Below, one piece after another: positions 34,341 through 42,417 of a stretch of DNA of 64,000 nucleotides. Position 1 is the stretch's first letter; every line of letters begins with the position of its first letter. The notes beneath the pieces were generated by a model. That model was not told where the DNA came from and made no database searches. It worked only from the letters and a program-made list of their open reading frames with translations. The stretch is from the NCBI RefSeq assembly GCF_900109565.1, contig NZ_FNZZ01000002.1:1-64000 (forward strand), given 5' to 3'. The stretch comes from Sphingomonas palmae (lineage in GTDB: Bacteria; Pseudomonadota; Alphaproteobacteria; Sphingomonadales; Sphingomonadaceae). A program made the translations under genes and the position numbers.

Positions 34341-36850
34341 GCGACACTGCGAACAGCGGCTGGCATTTCGCCTGGCGCGTGGCGCGGCGCGAGCTCGACT
34401 GGAGGTTCAGGGGCCTGCGCATCCTGGTCGTGTGCCTGTTCCTGGGGGTCGCGGCGCTCGCGGCGATCGGCGGACTGGCGGCGGCGGTCGGCGGCGAACT
34501 GGCATCGCGCGGCGCGACGATCCTGGGCGGCGACGTGGAGCTTTCGGTGTCGCAACGCCGCGCCACCGCGGCAGAGCGCGCGTTGTTCGAGGCCGCCGGT
34601 CACGTGTCGGAAACGATCCGCATGCAGGCGAACGCCGTCACCGCGCGCGGTGGTGCTCCGATCCAGTTGAAGGCAGTCGACGCCGCCTACCCGCTCTGCG
34701 GCCGGGTTGCGCTGAGCGACGGACGGCGCCTCACGCATCCGGCGGACCGCGCGGCGTGGATCACGCCCGCGCTCGCTGATCGGCTAGCTCTGCGCCGCGG
34801 CGCGACGCTGCGCCTTGGCAGCGCCGTCGTGCGTGTCGACGGGGTGATCGCGGATGAGCCCGACCGTTTGGGAGAGGGCTTCACGCTCGGCCCGGTGGTA
34901 ATCGTGTCGATGAACACGCTGGAGCGGACCGGACTCGTCCAGCCGGGCAGCCTGTACGACACGCGCTACCGGGTCCGCCTGCCCGCCGGCACCAGCCCCG
35001 CCGCGGCCGCGGCACGCGTGACCCGCGCATTTCCGGCCGGCGGTTGGGAAACGAAGACGCGCGACCGTGCGTCGCCCGGCGCGTCGCGCTTCGTCGACCG
35101 CATGGGTGAGTTCCTGACCTTGGTCGGGCTCGCCGCGCTGGCGATTGCGGGGATCGGCGTCGGCGGTGGCGTGTCGTCGTTCCTCGCCAGCCGGCGGAGC
35201 GCGATTGCGACGCTCAAGACGCTGGGCGCGACCGGCGGCGATGTCGCGCGCGTCTTTTCGATCGAGATCGGCGTCGCCGCCGCGATCGGCATCGGCGCAG
35301 GGATCGTGACCGCAATCGCGGCGATCCCGCTGCTCGGCGAGCTGCTCGGCCGCGTCCTGCCGATCGCGGGTGGGCTGGCGATCGCGCCCTGGCCATTCGT
35401 GAGCGCGGCATTGTACGGCGCGCTGATCGCGACCGCATTCGCCGCACCACCGATCGCGGCGGCGAGCGCGACCCCTGCGGCGGGGCTGCTGCGCGGCGTG
35501 CTCGCCCCGGTGCGGTCTGCGCCGTGGCGGGCGCGGGTGGTTGCGTTCGTGGCAGGCGGCGCGGCGATCGCGCTCGCGGTCTTTACCTCGGACCAGCCGG
35601 TGCTCGCGGCCGGTTTCCTCACGGCGCTGGCGGCGACGCTGCTGTTGCTGGCACTGCTGGGGTACGCCGTGCGCGTGGTCGCCGCGCGGTTGCCGGCGCC
35701 GCGGCGGCTGTTGCCGCGCCTCGCACTCGCCGCGCTGCACCGGCCGGGTGCGCGAACCGGCGCGCTGGTCGTCGCGCTCGGCCTGGGGCTGACGCTGTTC
35801 GTGCTGCTGACCGCGATCCGCACCAGCATCGACGCGGCGATCGCCACCAGTGTGCCGGCGCGCGCGCCCGCGCTGTTCGTGCTCGACGTGCCGCGCGACC
35901 GCGAGGCTTCGTTTCGACGCACGGTCGCGAGCGTCGCGCCGGGTGCCGAGGTGCGTACCGTGCCGCTGCTGCGCGGGACGATCACCGCCTACGGCACCAC
36001 GCGCGTCGCCGACCTGAAGGAATTGCCTGAAGGCGCGTGGGCATTGCGCGGCGAGCGCGGCCTGACCTACGCCGACGCGCTACCCGCCGGCAGCACGATC
36101 ACCGCGGGCAAGTGGTGGCCGCGCGGCTATGCCGGACCGCCGCTCGTTTCGGTCGACGAGCGGCTGGCGAAGGCGCTCGACCTGCATCTGGGCGAGCCGC
36201 TGACGATCAGCGTGCTGGGGGTCGAGCGGAGCGCGCGGATCGCGTCGTTCCGGCGCATTCAGTGGGACACGCTCGGATTCAACTTCGTGCTGGTGTTCTC
36301 GCCCAATACCCTCGCCGACGTGCCGCACAATCTCGCCGCGACGATCGACGCGCCCGCCGCGCGCACGAGCGCGATCACCGCCGCGCTGCTGGCGCCCTTC
36401 CCCTCCTCGTCGGCGATCGAGGTCGGTGGCGTGCTGTCGCAGGTGCGCGATCTGGTCAGCCAGGTCGCGCTCGCGATCGCCGCGGCAGCTGGCGTCGCGG
36501 TCGCCGCGGGCGTGGCGGTGCTGGTCGGCGCAATTGCGGCGGCGCGGGAGGCGCGAACCTATGACGCGGTGGTGCTGCGCGTGCTGGGCGCAACGCGCGC
36601 GCAGTTGATCGCGGGCCAGGCGATCGAGTACGCGCTGCTGGGCATGGTGGTGGCGCTCGTCGCGTTGCTGATCGGCCTGGCCGGCGCATGGTATGTCGTG
36701 ACGCAGATGTTCGACTTTCCCTGGGCACCCGATCCAGTCATGGTCGTGCTGACCTTGGTCGGCGGGCTGGGCGCGACGATGCTGATCGGGCTGGCGGGCG
36801 CGTGGCCGATCATGCGCGTGCGGCCCGCGCGGGCGCTGCGCACCATCTGA
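34337..36850 (+). CDS. FtsX-like ABC permease (YbbP-type)
   Basis: Inner-membrane permease of 837 residues starting at the GTG that overlaps the ATPase stop. A first membrane helix (ILVVCLFLGVAALAAIGGLA) precedes a large periplasmic domain. Two FtsX-like blocks follow: SSFLASRRSAIATLKTLGATGGDVARVF in the middle, and AAREARTYDAVVLRVLGATR near the C terminus, ending GLAGAWPIMRVRPARALRTI. That two-block layout is the YbbP arrangement. It forms a transporter with the preceding ATPase. Confidence 0.9.
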   Translation: MSDTANSGWHFAWRVARRELDWRFRGLRILVVCLFLGVAALAAIGGLAAAVGGELASRGATILGGDVELSVSQRRATAAERALFEAAGHVSETIRMQANAVTARGGAPIQLKAVDAAYPLCGRVALSDGRRLTHPADRAAWITPALADRLALRRGATLRLGSAVVRVDGVIADEPDRLGEGFTLGPVVIVSMNTLERTGLVQPGSLYDTRYRVRLPAGTSPAAAAARVTRAFPAGGWETKTRDRASPGASRFVDRMGEFLTLVGLAALAIAGIGVGGGVSSFLASRRSAIATLKTLGATGGDVARVFSIEIGVAAAIGIGAGIVTAIAAIPLLGELLGRVLPIAGGLAIAPWPFVSAALYGALIATAFAAPPIAAASATPAAGLLRGVLAPVRSAPWRARVVAFVAGGAAIALAVFTSDQPVLAAGFLTALAATLLLLALLGYAVRVVAARLPAPRRLLPRLALAALHRPGARTGALVVALGLGLTLFVLLTAIRTSIDAAIATSVPARAPALFVLDVPRDREASFRRTVASVAPGAEVRTVPLLRGTITAYGTTRVADLKELPEGAWALRGERGLTYADALPAGSTITAGKWWPRGYAGPPLVSVDERLAKALDLHLGEPLTISVLGVERSARIASFRRIQWDTLGFNFVLVFSPNTLADVPHNLAATIDAPAARTSAITAALLAPFPSSSAIEVGGVLSQVRDLVSQVALAIAAAAGVAVAAGVAVLVGAIAAAREARTYDAVVLRVLGATRAQLIAGQAIEYALLGMVVALVALLIGLAGAWYVVTQMFDFPWAPDPVMVVLTLVGGLGATMLIGLAGAWPIMRVRPARALRTI

Positions 36851-36870
36851 TCCGAGGTTCGAGAGGAAGC

Positions 36871-37314
36871 ATGCACAGTTCGTGGGGTAGCAGTGGCGCG
36901 ACGCCGATGCTGACGGGCACGCGCGACGAGCGCGAGGCGCAGCGCGCCGAGGCAAGGACGCGCCGCGCGGCCGAGCGGGTGGCGGCGGCCGAGGCGCGAA
37001 CCGAGGCGCGCGCCAGCGCGCGCGACACGCAGTCCTCGCTGCGCGAACAGCAGCGCGAGCAGCGCCGCGTCGAGGAGGAACAGCGCCGCGCCGCCGCCGC
37101 CGACGCGCGCGACGCGCGGCCGAAGCGTCGCAGCAGCACGGGCTCGCTCGCGCGGACCGGCCACGCGACCGAGGAGCGCGACACGCGGCATTATTCGACC
37201 GAGCTCGACCTCGATCGATTGCGCTTGCTGGCGAGGCGCGGCGCGTCGGTCGCGGCGCTCGCGCACGCGTTCAAGATCAGCGAGGCGGCGGTCGCCGCGG
37301 CGCTGGCGGACTAG
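36871..37314 (+). CDS. Arg/Ala/Glu-rich hypothetical protein with C-terminal helical domain
   Basis: Hypothetical protein of 147 residues; AGAGGA precedes the ATG by a few bases. Residues about 18-85 are almost only R, A, E, D, Q and T with heptad-like spacing, likely a charged single helix or coiled coil. The last about 45 residues (STELDLDRLRLLARRGASVAALAHAFKISEAAVAAALAD) look like a small HTH-like unit. No family recognised. It is 20 bp after the permease gene and converges on the SirB1-type gene with a CTAG overlap. Confidence 0.6.
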   Translation: MHSSWGSSGATPMLTGTRDEREAQRAEARTRRAAERVAAAEARTEARASARDTQSSLREQQREQRRVEEEQRRAAAADARDARPKRRSSTGSLARTGHATEERDTRHYSTELDLDRLRLLARRGASVAALAHAFKISEAAVAAALAD

Positions 37315-38117
37315 GTCCCGGCGAGCGAGTCGAGCGCCGCGGCGATCCGCACGCGCGTGGCGGCGTCGCGCGTGACCTCCAGCATCGCGCCGAGGCTCGC
37401 GCGCGCCGCAGCGATGTCGCCGTCCATCAGAGACAGGCGCGCATGTTCCCACCAGACGTGCGGATTGCCCGGCGCGAAGGTCGTCATCCGATCGAACAGC
37501 ACCAGCGCACGACGCGGATCGCCGCCACGCTCGGCACGGGTGGCCTGATTGATGAGCAGGCGGACGAGCACGTCGCGATTGGACATGGCGGCGACGTGAT
37601 CGGCGCGCGGCACTGCTGCCGCACCCAGCATCCGCTTGAGCAGGACCGACAGGCCCGCCTGGCTCATCTCCTGCCCGTCGTTGAACGGATCGATCAGCAC
37701 GGGCGCGGTCGGCGGGCCGACCTGCGCCAGCACGTGGCCGGGCGTATTGAGCACGTCGGCGGTCCAGCCGACGCGCCGCGCGGCGGCGACGTAGAGGATC
37801 GCGAGGCTGATCGGCATGCCGCGGCGGCGATCGACGACGCGGATCAGGTCGGCGTTGTCGGGATCGTCGTAATGGTCGCGGTCGCCCGAGAAGCCGAACT
37901 CGCCCGCGATCACCTGCGCCAGCGCGGCGCCCTGCGTGCTGGCAGAGGGCGCGACGTCGGAGAGCGCAGCGACCCGCTCGGTGATGGCGGTCAGCACCGC
38001 TGCATAAGGGTCGAGATCGACGTCCGGGTGATCGAGCGCGGCGAGTTCGAGCGCGGCGGCGTCGAGCTGGATCGTCTCGTCCTCGACCAGACCCAATTGT
38101 ACGATGGCGGCATCCAT
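37311..38117 (-). CDS. SirB1-type transglutaminase-like/TPR protein
   Basis: Cytoplasmic protein of 268 residues starting MDAAIVQLGLVEDETIQLDA. The central transglutaminase-like domain of the SirB1 family has RVVDRRRGMPISLAILYVAA and VLNTPGHVLAQVG, followed by a TPR-like C terminus (ERGGDPRRALVLFDRMTTFAPGNPHVWWEHARLSL). Homologues lack proven peptidase activity. The ORF could start upstream at 38216, but that part resembles no family. Confidence 0.82.
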   Translation of the reverse strand: MDAAIVQLGLVEDETIQLDAAALELAALDHPDVDLDPYAAVLTAITERVAALSDVAPSASTQGAALAQVIAGEFGFSGDRDHYDDPDNADLIRVVDRRRGMPISLAILYVAAARRVGWTADVLNTPGHVLAQVGPPTAPVLIDPFNDGQEMSQAGLSVLLKRMLGAAAVPRADHVAAMSNRDVLVRLLINQATRAERGGDPRRALVLFDRMTTFAPGNPHVWWEHARLSLMDGDIAAARASLGAMLEVTRDAATRVRIAAALDSLAGT

Positions 38118-38233
38118 GACGTCATGGACGGCCGTGGCGCGGGATGGTTCCTGCGCACTTGCGAGGCGCGGGCGTGGAACGGAGCGGCAACGCGGGTCGT
38201 CTGTGCGCTGAGCCAAGCGCGGGAGGGAGCAAG

Positions 38234-39019
38234 GTGAAGATCGCGACCTTCAACGTCAACGGCGTCAACGGTCGCCTGCCCGTGCTGCTGCGCTGGTTGG
38301 ATGAGGCCACGCCCGACGTGGTCTGCCTGCAGGAGTTGAAGGCGCCGGCGGCGAAGTTCCCGGCCGCCGCGCTGCGCGATGCGGGGTACGAGGCAATGTG
38401 GCTGGGGCAACCGCGCTGGAACGGCGTCGCGATCCTATCCCGCATTGGCGCGATCCACCCGACGCAGCGCGGGCTGCCGGACGATCCCGATCCGACGCAG
38501 CGCCGCTACGTCGAGGCGGCGGTGAACGGCGTGATCGTGGCGAGCCTGTACGTGCCGAACGGCAATCCGCGGCCGGGCGCGCGGTTCGACTACAAGCTGG
38601 CGTGGTTCGACGCGCTGATCGCGCGGGCGCAGATGCTGATCGACAGCGGCGTGCCGGTGGTGCTGGCGGGTGACTTCAACGTTATTCCGGCCCCGCACGA
38701 CGTCTACGCGCCCGAGCGCTGGACGAAGGATGCGCTGTTCGCGCCCGCGGTTCGTACCGCTTTCGCGCGGTTGCTGGCGCAAGGGTGGACCGATGCGCTG
38801 CGCCACCTGCACCCCGATGCCACGCTCTACACCTTCTGGGATTACCTGCGGGATGCCTACGGGCGCGATGCGGGGCTGCGGATCGACCATCTGTTGCTCA
38901 GCCCCGCGCTCGCCGCGCGATTGTCGGATGCAGGCGTCGACCGGCACGTGCGCGGCTGGCCGCACGCGAGCGATCACGCGCCGACGTGGATCATGCTCGA
39001 CGACGAGGGCGGAGCGTGA
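38234..39019 (+). CDS. xthA: Exodeoxyribonuclease III
   Basis: AP endonuclease/3' exonuclease of the EEP superfamily, 261 residues. The GTG at 38234 follows GGGAGGGAG and gives the standard start MKIATFNVNGVNGRL. Marks are CLQELKAPAAKFP (metal-binding Glu), WNGVAILSR, VVLAGDFNVIPAPHDVY, RIDHLLLSPAL and the terminal ASDHAPTWI. The next gene overlaps its stop by GTGA. Confidence 0.95.
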   Translation: MKIATFNVNGVNGRLPVLLRWLDEATPDVVCLQELKAPAAKFPAAALRDAGYEAMWLGQPRWNGVAILSRIGAIHPTQRGLPDDPDPTQRRYVEAAVNGVIVASLYVPNGNPRPGARFDYKLAWFDALIARAQMLIDSGVPVVLAGDFNVIPAPHDVYAPERWTKDALFAPAVRTAFARLLAQGWTDALRHLHPDATLYTFWDYLRDAYGRDAGLRIDHLLLSPALAARLSDAGVDRHVRGWPHASDHAPTWIMLDDEGGA

Positions 39020-39387
39020 CGCTGATGCTGTCGGGTGAGGAGGTGATCGCGCGCGCGACGAAGGTAGCCGCTGCGTTCCGCGCGACCTCGCGCGGCAGTG
39101 CGCGGGCGGGTTACTCGGTCTACCTGATCCTGCTGCACAATACGGCGCGGCGGCAGCCCTGGGGCATCTACGTCGGGCAGACGGTGCGCGACCCCGATCA
39201 GCGCTTCGACCAGCACAAGGCCGGGTACAAGGCGAGCGGCGCGGTGCGGCGCTTCGGTGTCCAATTGCTGCCCGATGCCGTCGCGCACCTGAACCCGATG
39301 GAGCGATGGGAATCGATCGAGCTGGAAGAAGCGATTGCGGCTGCGATGAGCGCGGGCGGGATCGGCTGGGTCGAGGGTGGCCATTGA
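39016..39387 (+). CDS. GIY-YIG-like nuclease domain protein
   Basis: Small protein of 123 residues from the GTG at 39016 (ATG at 39025 is an alternative). SVYLILLHNTARRQPWGIYVGQT followed by RFDQHKAGYKAS has the arrangement of a divergent GIY-YIG domain: VYL/IYV strand pair, then a helix with Arg and His. WESIELEEAIAAAM could supply the glutamate. It is coupled to xthA, suggesting a DNA-repair or processing role; this is inference. Confidence 0.65.
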   Translation: MTLMLSGEEVIARATKVAAAFRATSRGSARAGYSVYLILLHNTARRQPWGIYVGQTVRDPDQRFDQHKAGYKASGAVRRFGVQLLPDAVAHLNPMERWESIELEEAIAAAMSAGGIGWVEGGH

Positions 39388-39514
39388 CCCAACTGACATG
39401 TGCGATTGATTTGCAATAGCGCGGTCGCTATAGCGCAGTGAAGGGCGCCGCCGGCGCGTTGCTGGGAAACGAGACGATGACGCGCACACCCCGGTACATG
39501 GTCGAGAACGCGCG

Positions 39515-40057
39515 GTGACGGCCGCGCTGCTCTTCGTGGTTGCCAGCGGCATCGGACTGGTCCGGCTCGGCTGGAGCGGACCCCGCATGGCAGCGGCGAT
39601 CGGTTGGGCACTGGCGGCAGCGGCGCTCGTCGCGCTCACGTGGGCTGATGGTGCGTGGGGGCTGTCGGTCGGTGTGGTCGTCGGCATGGCGGCGGCGCTG
39701 GCGTGCGTCCTCTACGCCGGCTGGTCCTCCCCGGTGCGCGAGCGCCGCGCAGCCCGGGAAGCGCCCGCCATCTCGATCCCGCATCACCGCCGCGACGTGC
39801 TGCGGCGGCTGGCGGTCTTTGCACTGGCCGTGCCGGTCGCGTTCGTCGCGGCACAGTGGCTCGCGTTCGGGTTGCAGGCAGCGGTGCGCGGTGGCGGCGA
39901 GCTCGACAGCGACTCGGTCGTGCTGACGCTGTTCCTGCAACCGGTGATCTGGACCGCATTGCTGACGGTGCAGCTGACGCGCGCACGGCCGTCGCAGATG
40001 GTGGCGGCACCGCTGGTTGCCGCAATCGCGGGCACGATCCTGTGGGGTGCGGCGTGA
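39515..40057 (+). CDS. Hypothetical multi-pass membrane protein
   Basis: Protein of 180 residues with about five hydrophobic segments (ALLFVVASGIGLVRLGW, AAIGWALAAAALVALTW, GLSVGVVVGMAAALACVLYAGW, LAVFALAVPVAFVAAQWLAFG, LVAAIAGTILWGAA). The GTG at 39515 is the first start of the frame. It overlaps the PepSY gene by GTGA, so the two probably work together, most likely in iron-related membrane redox or transport. No family recognised with confidence. Confidence 0.7.
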   Translation: MTAALLFVVASGIGLVRLGWSGPRMAAAIGWALAAAALVALTWADGAWGLSVGVVVGMAAALACVLYAGWSSPVRERRAAREAPAISIPHHRRDVLRRLAVFALAVPVAFVAAQWLAFGLQAAVRGGGELDSDSVVLTLFLQPVIWTALLTVQLTRARPSQMVAAPLVAAIAGTILWGAA

Positions 40058-41541
40058 GCGCGCCGCCGGTCTCGCCGCGCGAGACGCTGGTCAAGCGCGC
40101 GCTGGGCGGACACGCCGCGATCGGGCTGCTCGCCAGCGCGCTGATCTACATCATCTGCCTGAGCGGCACGTTGGTGGTGATCCACGACCGCTGGCAGCGC
40201 TGGGAACAGCCGGGTGTGCCCGAGATGACCGCGCTGTCGCCGGCGGCGGTCCAGCGCGCGATCGCGGGCGCCGTGGCGCGCGAGGCGGGCAAGCTGGCGA
40301 CGACGCACCTGTACGTGCGGATGCCGAGCACGGAATTGCCGCGCGCGACCGTCACAACCGATTCGGGTGGGTGGTACGTCGACGGGGACGGCCGGATCGT
40401 GGGGCGTGAGGGGCATGCCTGGACCGACTTCATGGTCGCGATGCACGAGTATCTGCACCTGCCGATGACGTGGGGCCTGATCCTGGTTGGTGCGCTGGGC
40501 GTGATGCTGTGCGCGCTGGTGACGACGGGGGTGCTGGCGCATCCGCGCATCATCCGCGACGCCTTCTGCTTGCGCGCACGCCACGACGCGCAGCTCGCGC
40601 GCGCCGACTGGCACAATCGCCTGGGTGTATGGACGCTGCCGTTCGTGCTGGCGGTTGCGCTAACCGGCGCGTTCATCGGGCTGGGCGGCGTCGGCACGAC
40701 GATGCTGGCGAAAGCGTACACGGGCGGCGACACGCTGAAGGTCTATGCGCACATCTTCGGCCACGAGCCGCCATCCGATCCTAAGCGCGCGGGAATCGCC
40801 GACGCCGCCGCGGCGCTGCGCACGCTCGACGCGCGGGTGCCGGGGGCGGTGCCGACCTACGTCATCGTTCACGAACCCGGCACGCTGGGCCAGCACGTCC
40901 AGATCCTGACCGCGCAGCCCAAGCGGCTGATCTACGGCGAGAGCTACTTCTTCGATCGCACCGGCGCGTTCCATTCCAAGGCCGGGCTGTCTGACGGTGC
41001 CGTGGGGCAGCAGGTCGCGGCGTCGTCGTACAACCTCCACTTCGGCAACTTCGCCGGGCTGCCGGTCGAGCTCGCGTACATGCTGATGGGATGCGCGCTG
41101 TGCGCGATCACCGCGACCGGCAACACGCTGTGGCTGGAGAAGCGGCGGCGGCGCGGGCTGGGCGGCGAGCGGCTGCGCGCGGGCTGGAACATGACGGTGT
41201 GGGGAACGCCGACGCTGATCGTATGGATGCTCTGGCTGCGCGCGGGAGTGGGTGCGGAGGCGCCACTCGCGCTGGCGTTCTGGAGCGCGTTCGCGGCGGC
41301 GCTGGTAGTAGCGATGCTCTACCCGCGGGTTGCCGAGGCGGTGCTGCTGCGGCGGGTGTGTGCGGGATCGGTGCTGCTCACCGCAGTAGGGCACCTCGTG
41401 CTGCTGCGTCCTGCGATCGCGGAGCCGGTCGTGATCGATCTCGTCGCGATCGGCCTGTCGGTGCCGCTGCTGCTGTGGGGCATGCGCGCGCGTCGAACCG
41501 CTCGGCGCGCTTCGATCAAGGCCGATCCGACGCCGGCGTGA
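40054..41541 (+). CDS. PepSY-associated TM helix protein
   Basis: Inner-membrane protein of 495 residues with the PepSY_TM layout: helix LLASALIYIICLSGTLVVI, a periplasmic region, the conserved MHEYLHLPMTWGLILVGALG, WHNRLGVWTLPFVLAVALTG, a PepSY-like region and NLHFGNFAGLPVELAYMLMG, then further helices at the C terminus. Conserved histidines in the helices suggest heme or metal binding. Relatives are often near siderophore receptors and act in ferric-siderophore reduction. The GTG start overlaps the preceding gene. Confidence 0.85.
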   Translation: MSAPPVSPRETLVKRALGGHAAIGLLASALIYIICLSGTLVVIHDRWQRWEQPGVPEMTALSPAAVQRAIAGAVAREAGKLATTHLYVRMPSTELPRATVTTDSGGWYVDGDGRIVGREGHAWTDFMVAMHEYLHLPMTWGLILVGALGVMLCALVTTGVLAHPRIIRDAFCLRARHDAQLARADWHNRLGVWTLPFVLAVALTGAFIGLGGVGTTMLAKAYTGGDTLKVYAHIFGHEPPSDPKRAGIADAAAALRTLDARVPGAVPTYVIVHEPGTLGQHVQILTAQPKRLIYGESYFFDRTGAFHSKAGLSDGAVGQQVAASSYNLHFGNFAGLPVELAYMLMGCALCAITATGNTLWLEKRRRRGLGGERLRAGWNMTVWGTPTLIVWMLWLRAGVGAEAPLALAFWSAFAAALVVAMLYPRVAEAVLLRRVCAGSVLLTAVGHLVLLRPAIAEPVVIDLVAIGLSVPLLLWGMRARRTARRASIKADPTPA

Positions 41542-41544
41542 TCG

Positions 41545-42165
41545 TCAGACGTCGGTATCCTGCGGGTGGTGTGGCGTCAGGATCAGCGTCCGCCCCTCGA
41601 CCCGCCAGCTTTTCAATCGCGACAGGAAGTTCATGCCGATCACGTCGATGTTGCCGAACGCGGGCGACACGACGACCGCCAGATCGCGCGCGACGACGTT
41701 GCCGAAGCGCAGCTCCTTCACCTCGCCCGTCTCGGCGCGGATCGCCCCGTTGGCGGTTTGCAGCACGACCGGGAACAAGGCGGGCTTGACCTCAACGCCG
41801 GCGGCGGCGGCAGTGTCGGGCGACAGCGCGGTGATCGTCGCGCCACTGTCGACCAGCAGGCGCTTCTCGACCCCGCCGATCTGCGCACGGACGTAGAAAT
41901 GGCCGTCGGGCGACATGCGGATGCGCGTTTCCTCGCCCGACACCTGCTGGCTCTCGATGTCGAGCGCGGCTGCCATCCGCCCCATCCACGGATCGAACCG
42001 CTCGCGCTGCGCGACGACCATGTAGAGCAGGCCGGCGAGCCCGGCCCAAACCGCGAGCGACACGAGCGTGCGCAGTACCGGCACGCGCCGCGCGATCACC
42101 GAGGCGAGCAGCAGCACGCCGATCAGGATGTAGAAATGGGTGTTGCCCGCGAGGTCGGTGCTCAT
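41545..42165 (-). CDS. Membrane-anchored retropepsin-like aspartic protease
   Basis: Clan AA aspartic protease (TIGR02281-like), 206 residues. Two N-terminal membrane segments (FYILIGVLLLASVIA, LVSLAVWAGLAGLLYMVV) anchor a periplasmic domain with the active site RLLVDSGATITALSP (DSG) and the second conserved part NIDVIGMNFLSRLKSWRVEG. The start MSTDLAGNTHFY at 42165 is chosen because the anchor begins there; the open frame continues upstream. Convergent with the PepSY gene, 3 bp apart. Confidence 0.85.
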   Translation of the reverse strand: MSTDLAGNTHFYILIGVLLLASVIARRVPVLRTLVSLAVWAGLAGLLYMVVAQRERFDPWMGRMAAALDIESQQVSGEETRIRMSPDGHFYVRAQIGGVEKRLLVDSGATITALSPDTAAAAGVEVKPALFPVVLQTANGAIRAETGEVKELRFGNVVARDLAVVVSPAFGNIDVIGMNFLSRLKSWRVEGRTLILTPHHPQDTDV

Positions 42166-42417
42166 CGTGAGGAAGATATAGGTAGCCGCCCCACCCGGCC
42201 CAATGGCGCGGGCTGGCGCGATGGCGGCGCAAACGCTATGTTCCGGCGCGATGACGACGTGCCGTTTCCTTGCGCGAACTAGCACCGCCCCGGTGGCTCC
42301 GGGGTTCGGCGGCGCGCGCGCCTGAGCGGCGGCGTTCGCCCGACGTTTGCGCGCGCCCTCTTTCGCCGCGCGCGCTTCCGCCATAAGCGGCACCAAAGAT
42401 TTCCTCAGGATTGATCC
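42166..42417. other. Divergent intergenic region protease/thrS
   Basis: About 250 bp between the protease and thrS starts. It is GC-rich and low in complexity (repeated GCGCGC runs near 42310-42370). I see no gene, tRNA or T-box motif; CAGGA at 42406-42410 is the thrS ribosome-binding site. Confidence 0.4.

Noticed and set aside
39416..39431. Inverted repeat ATAGCG-CGGT-CGCTAT with a TTGCAAT half-site, possible iron-regulator box before the PepSY genes
   Set aside because: Only one half resembles an alphaproteobacterial Fur box and the match is too short to call.
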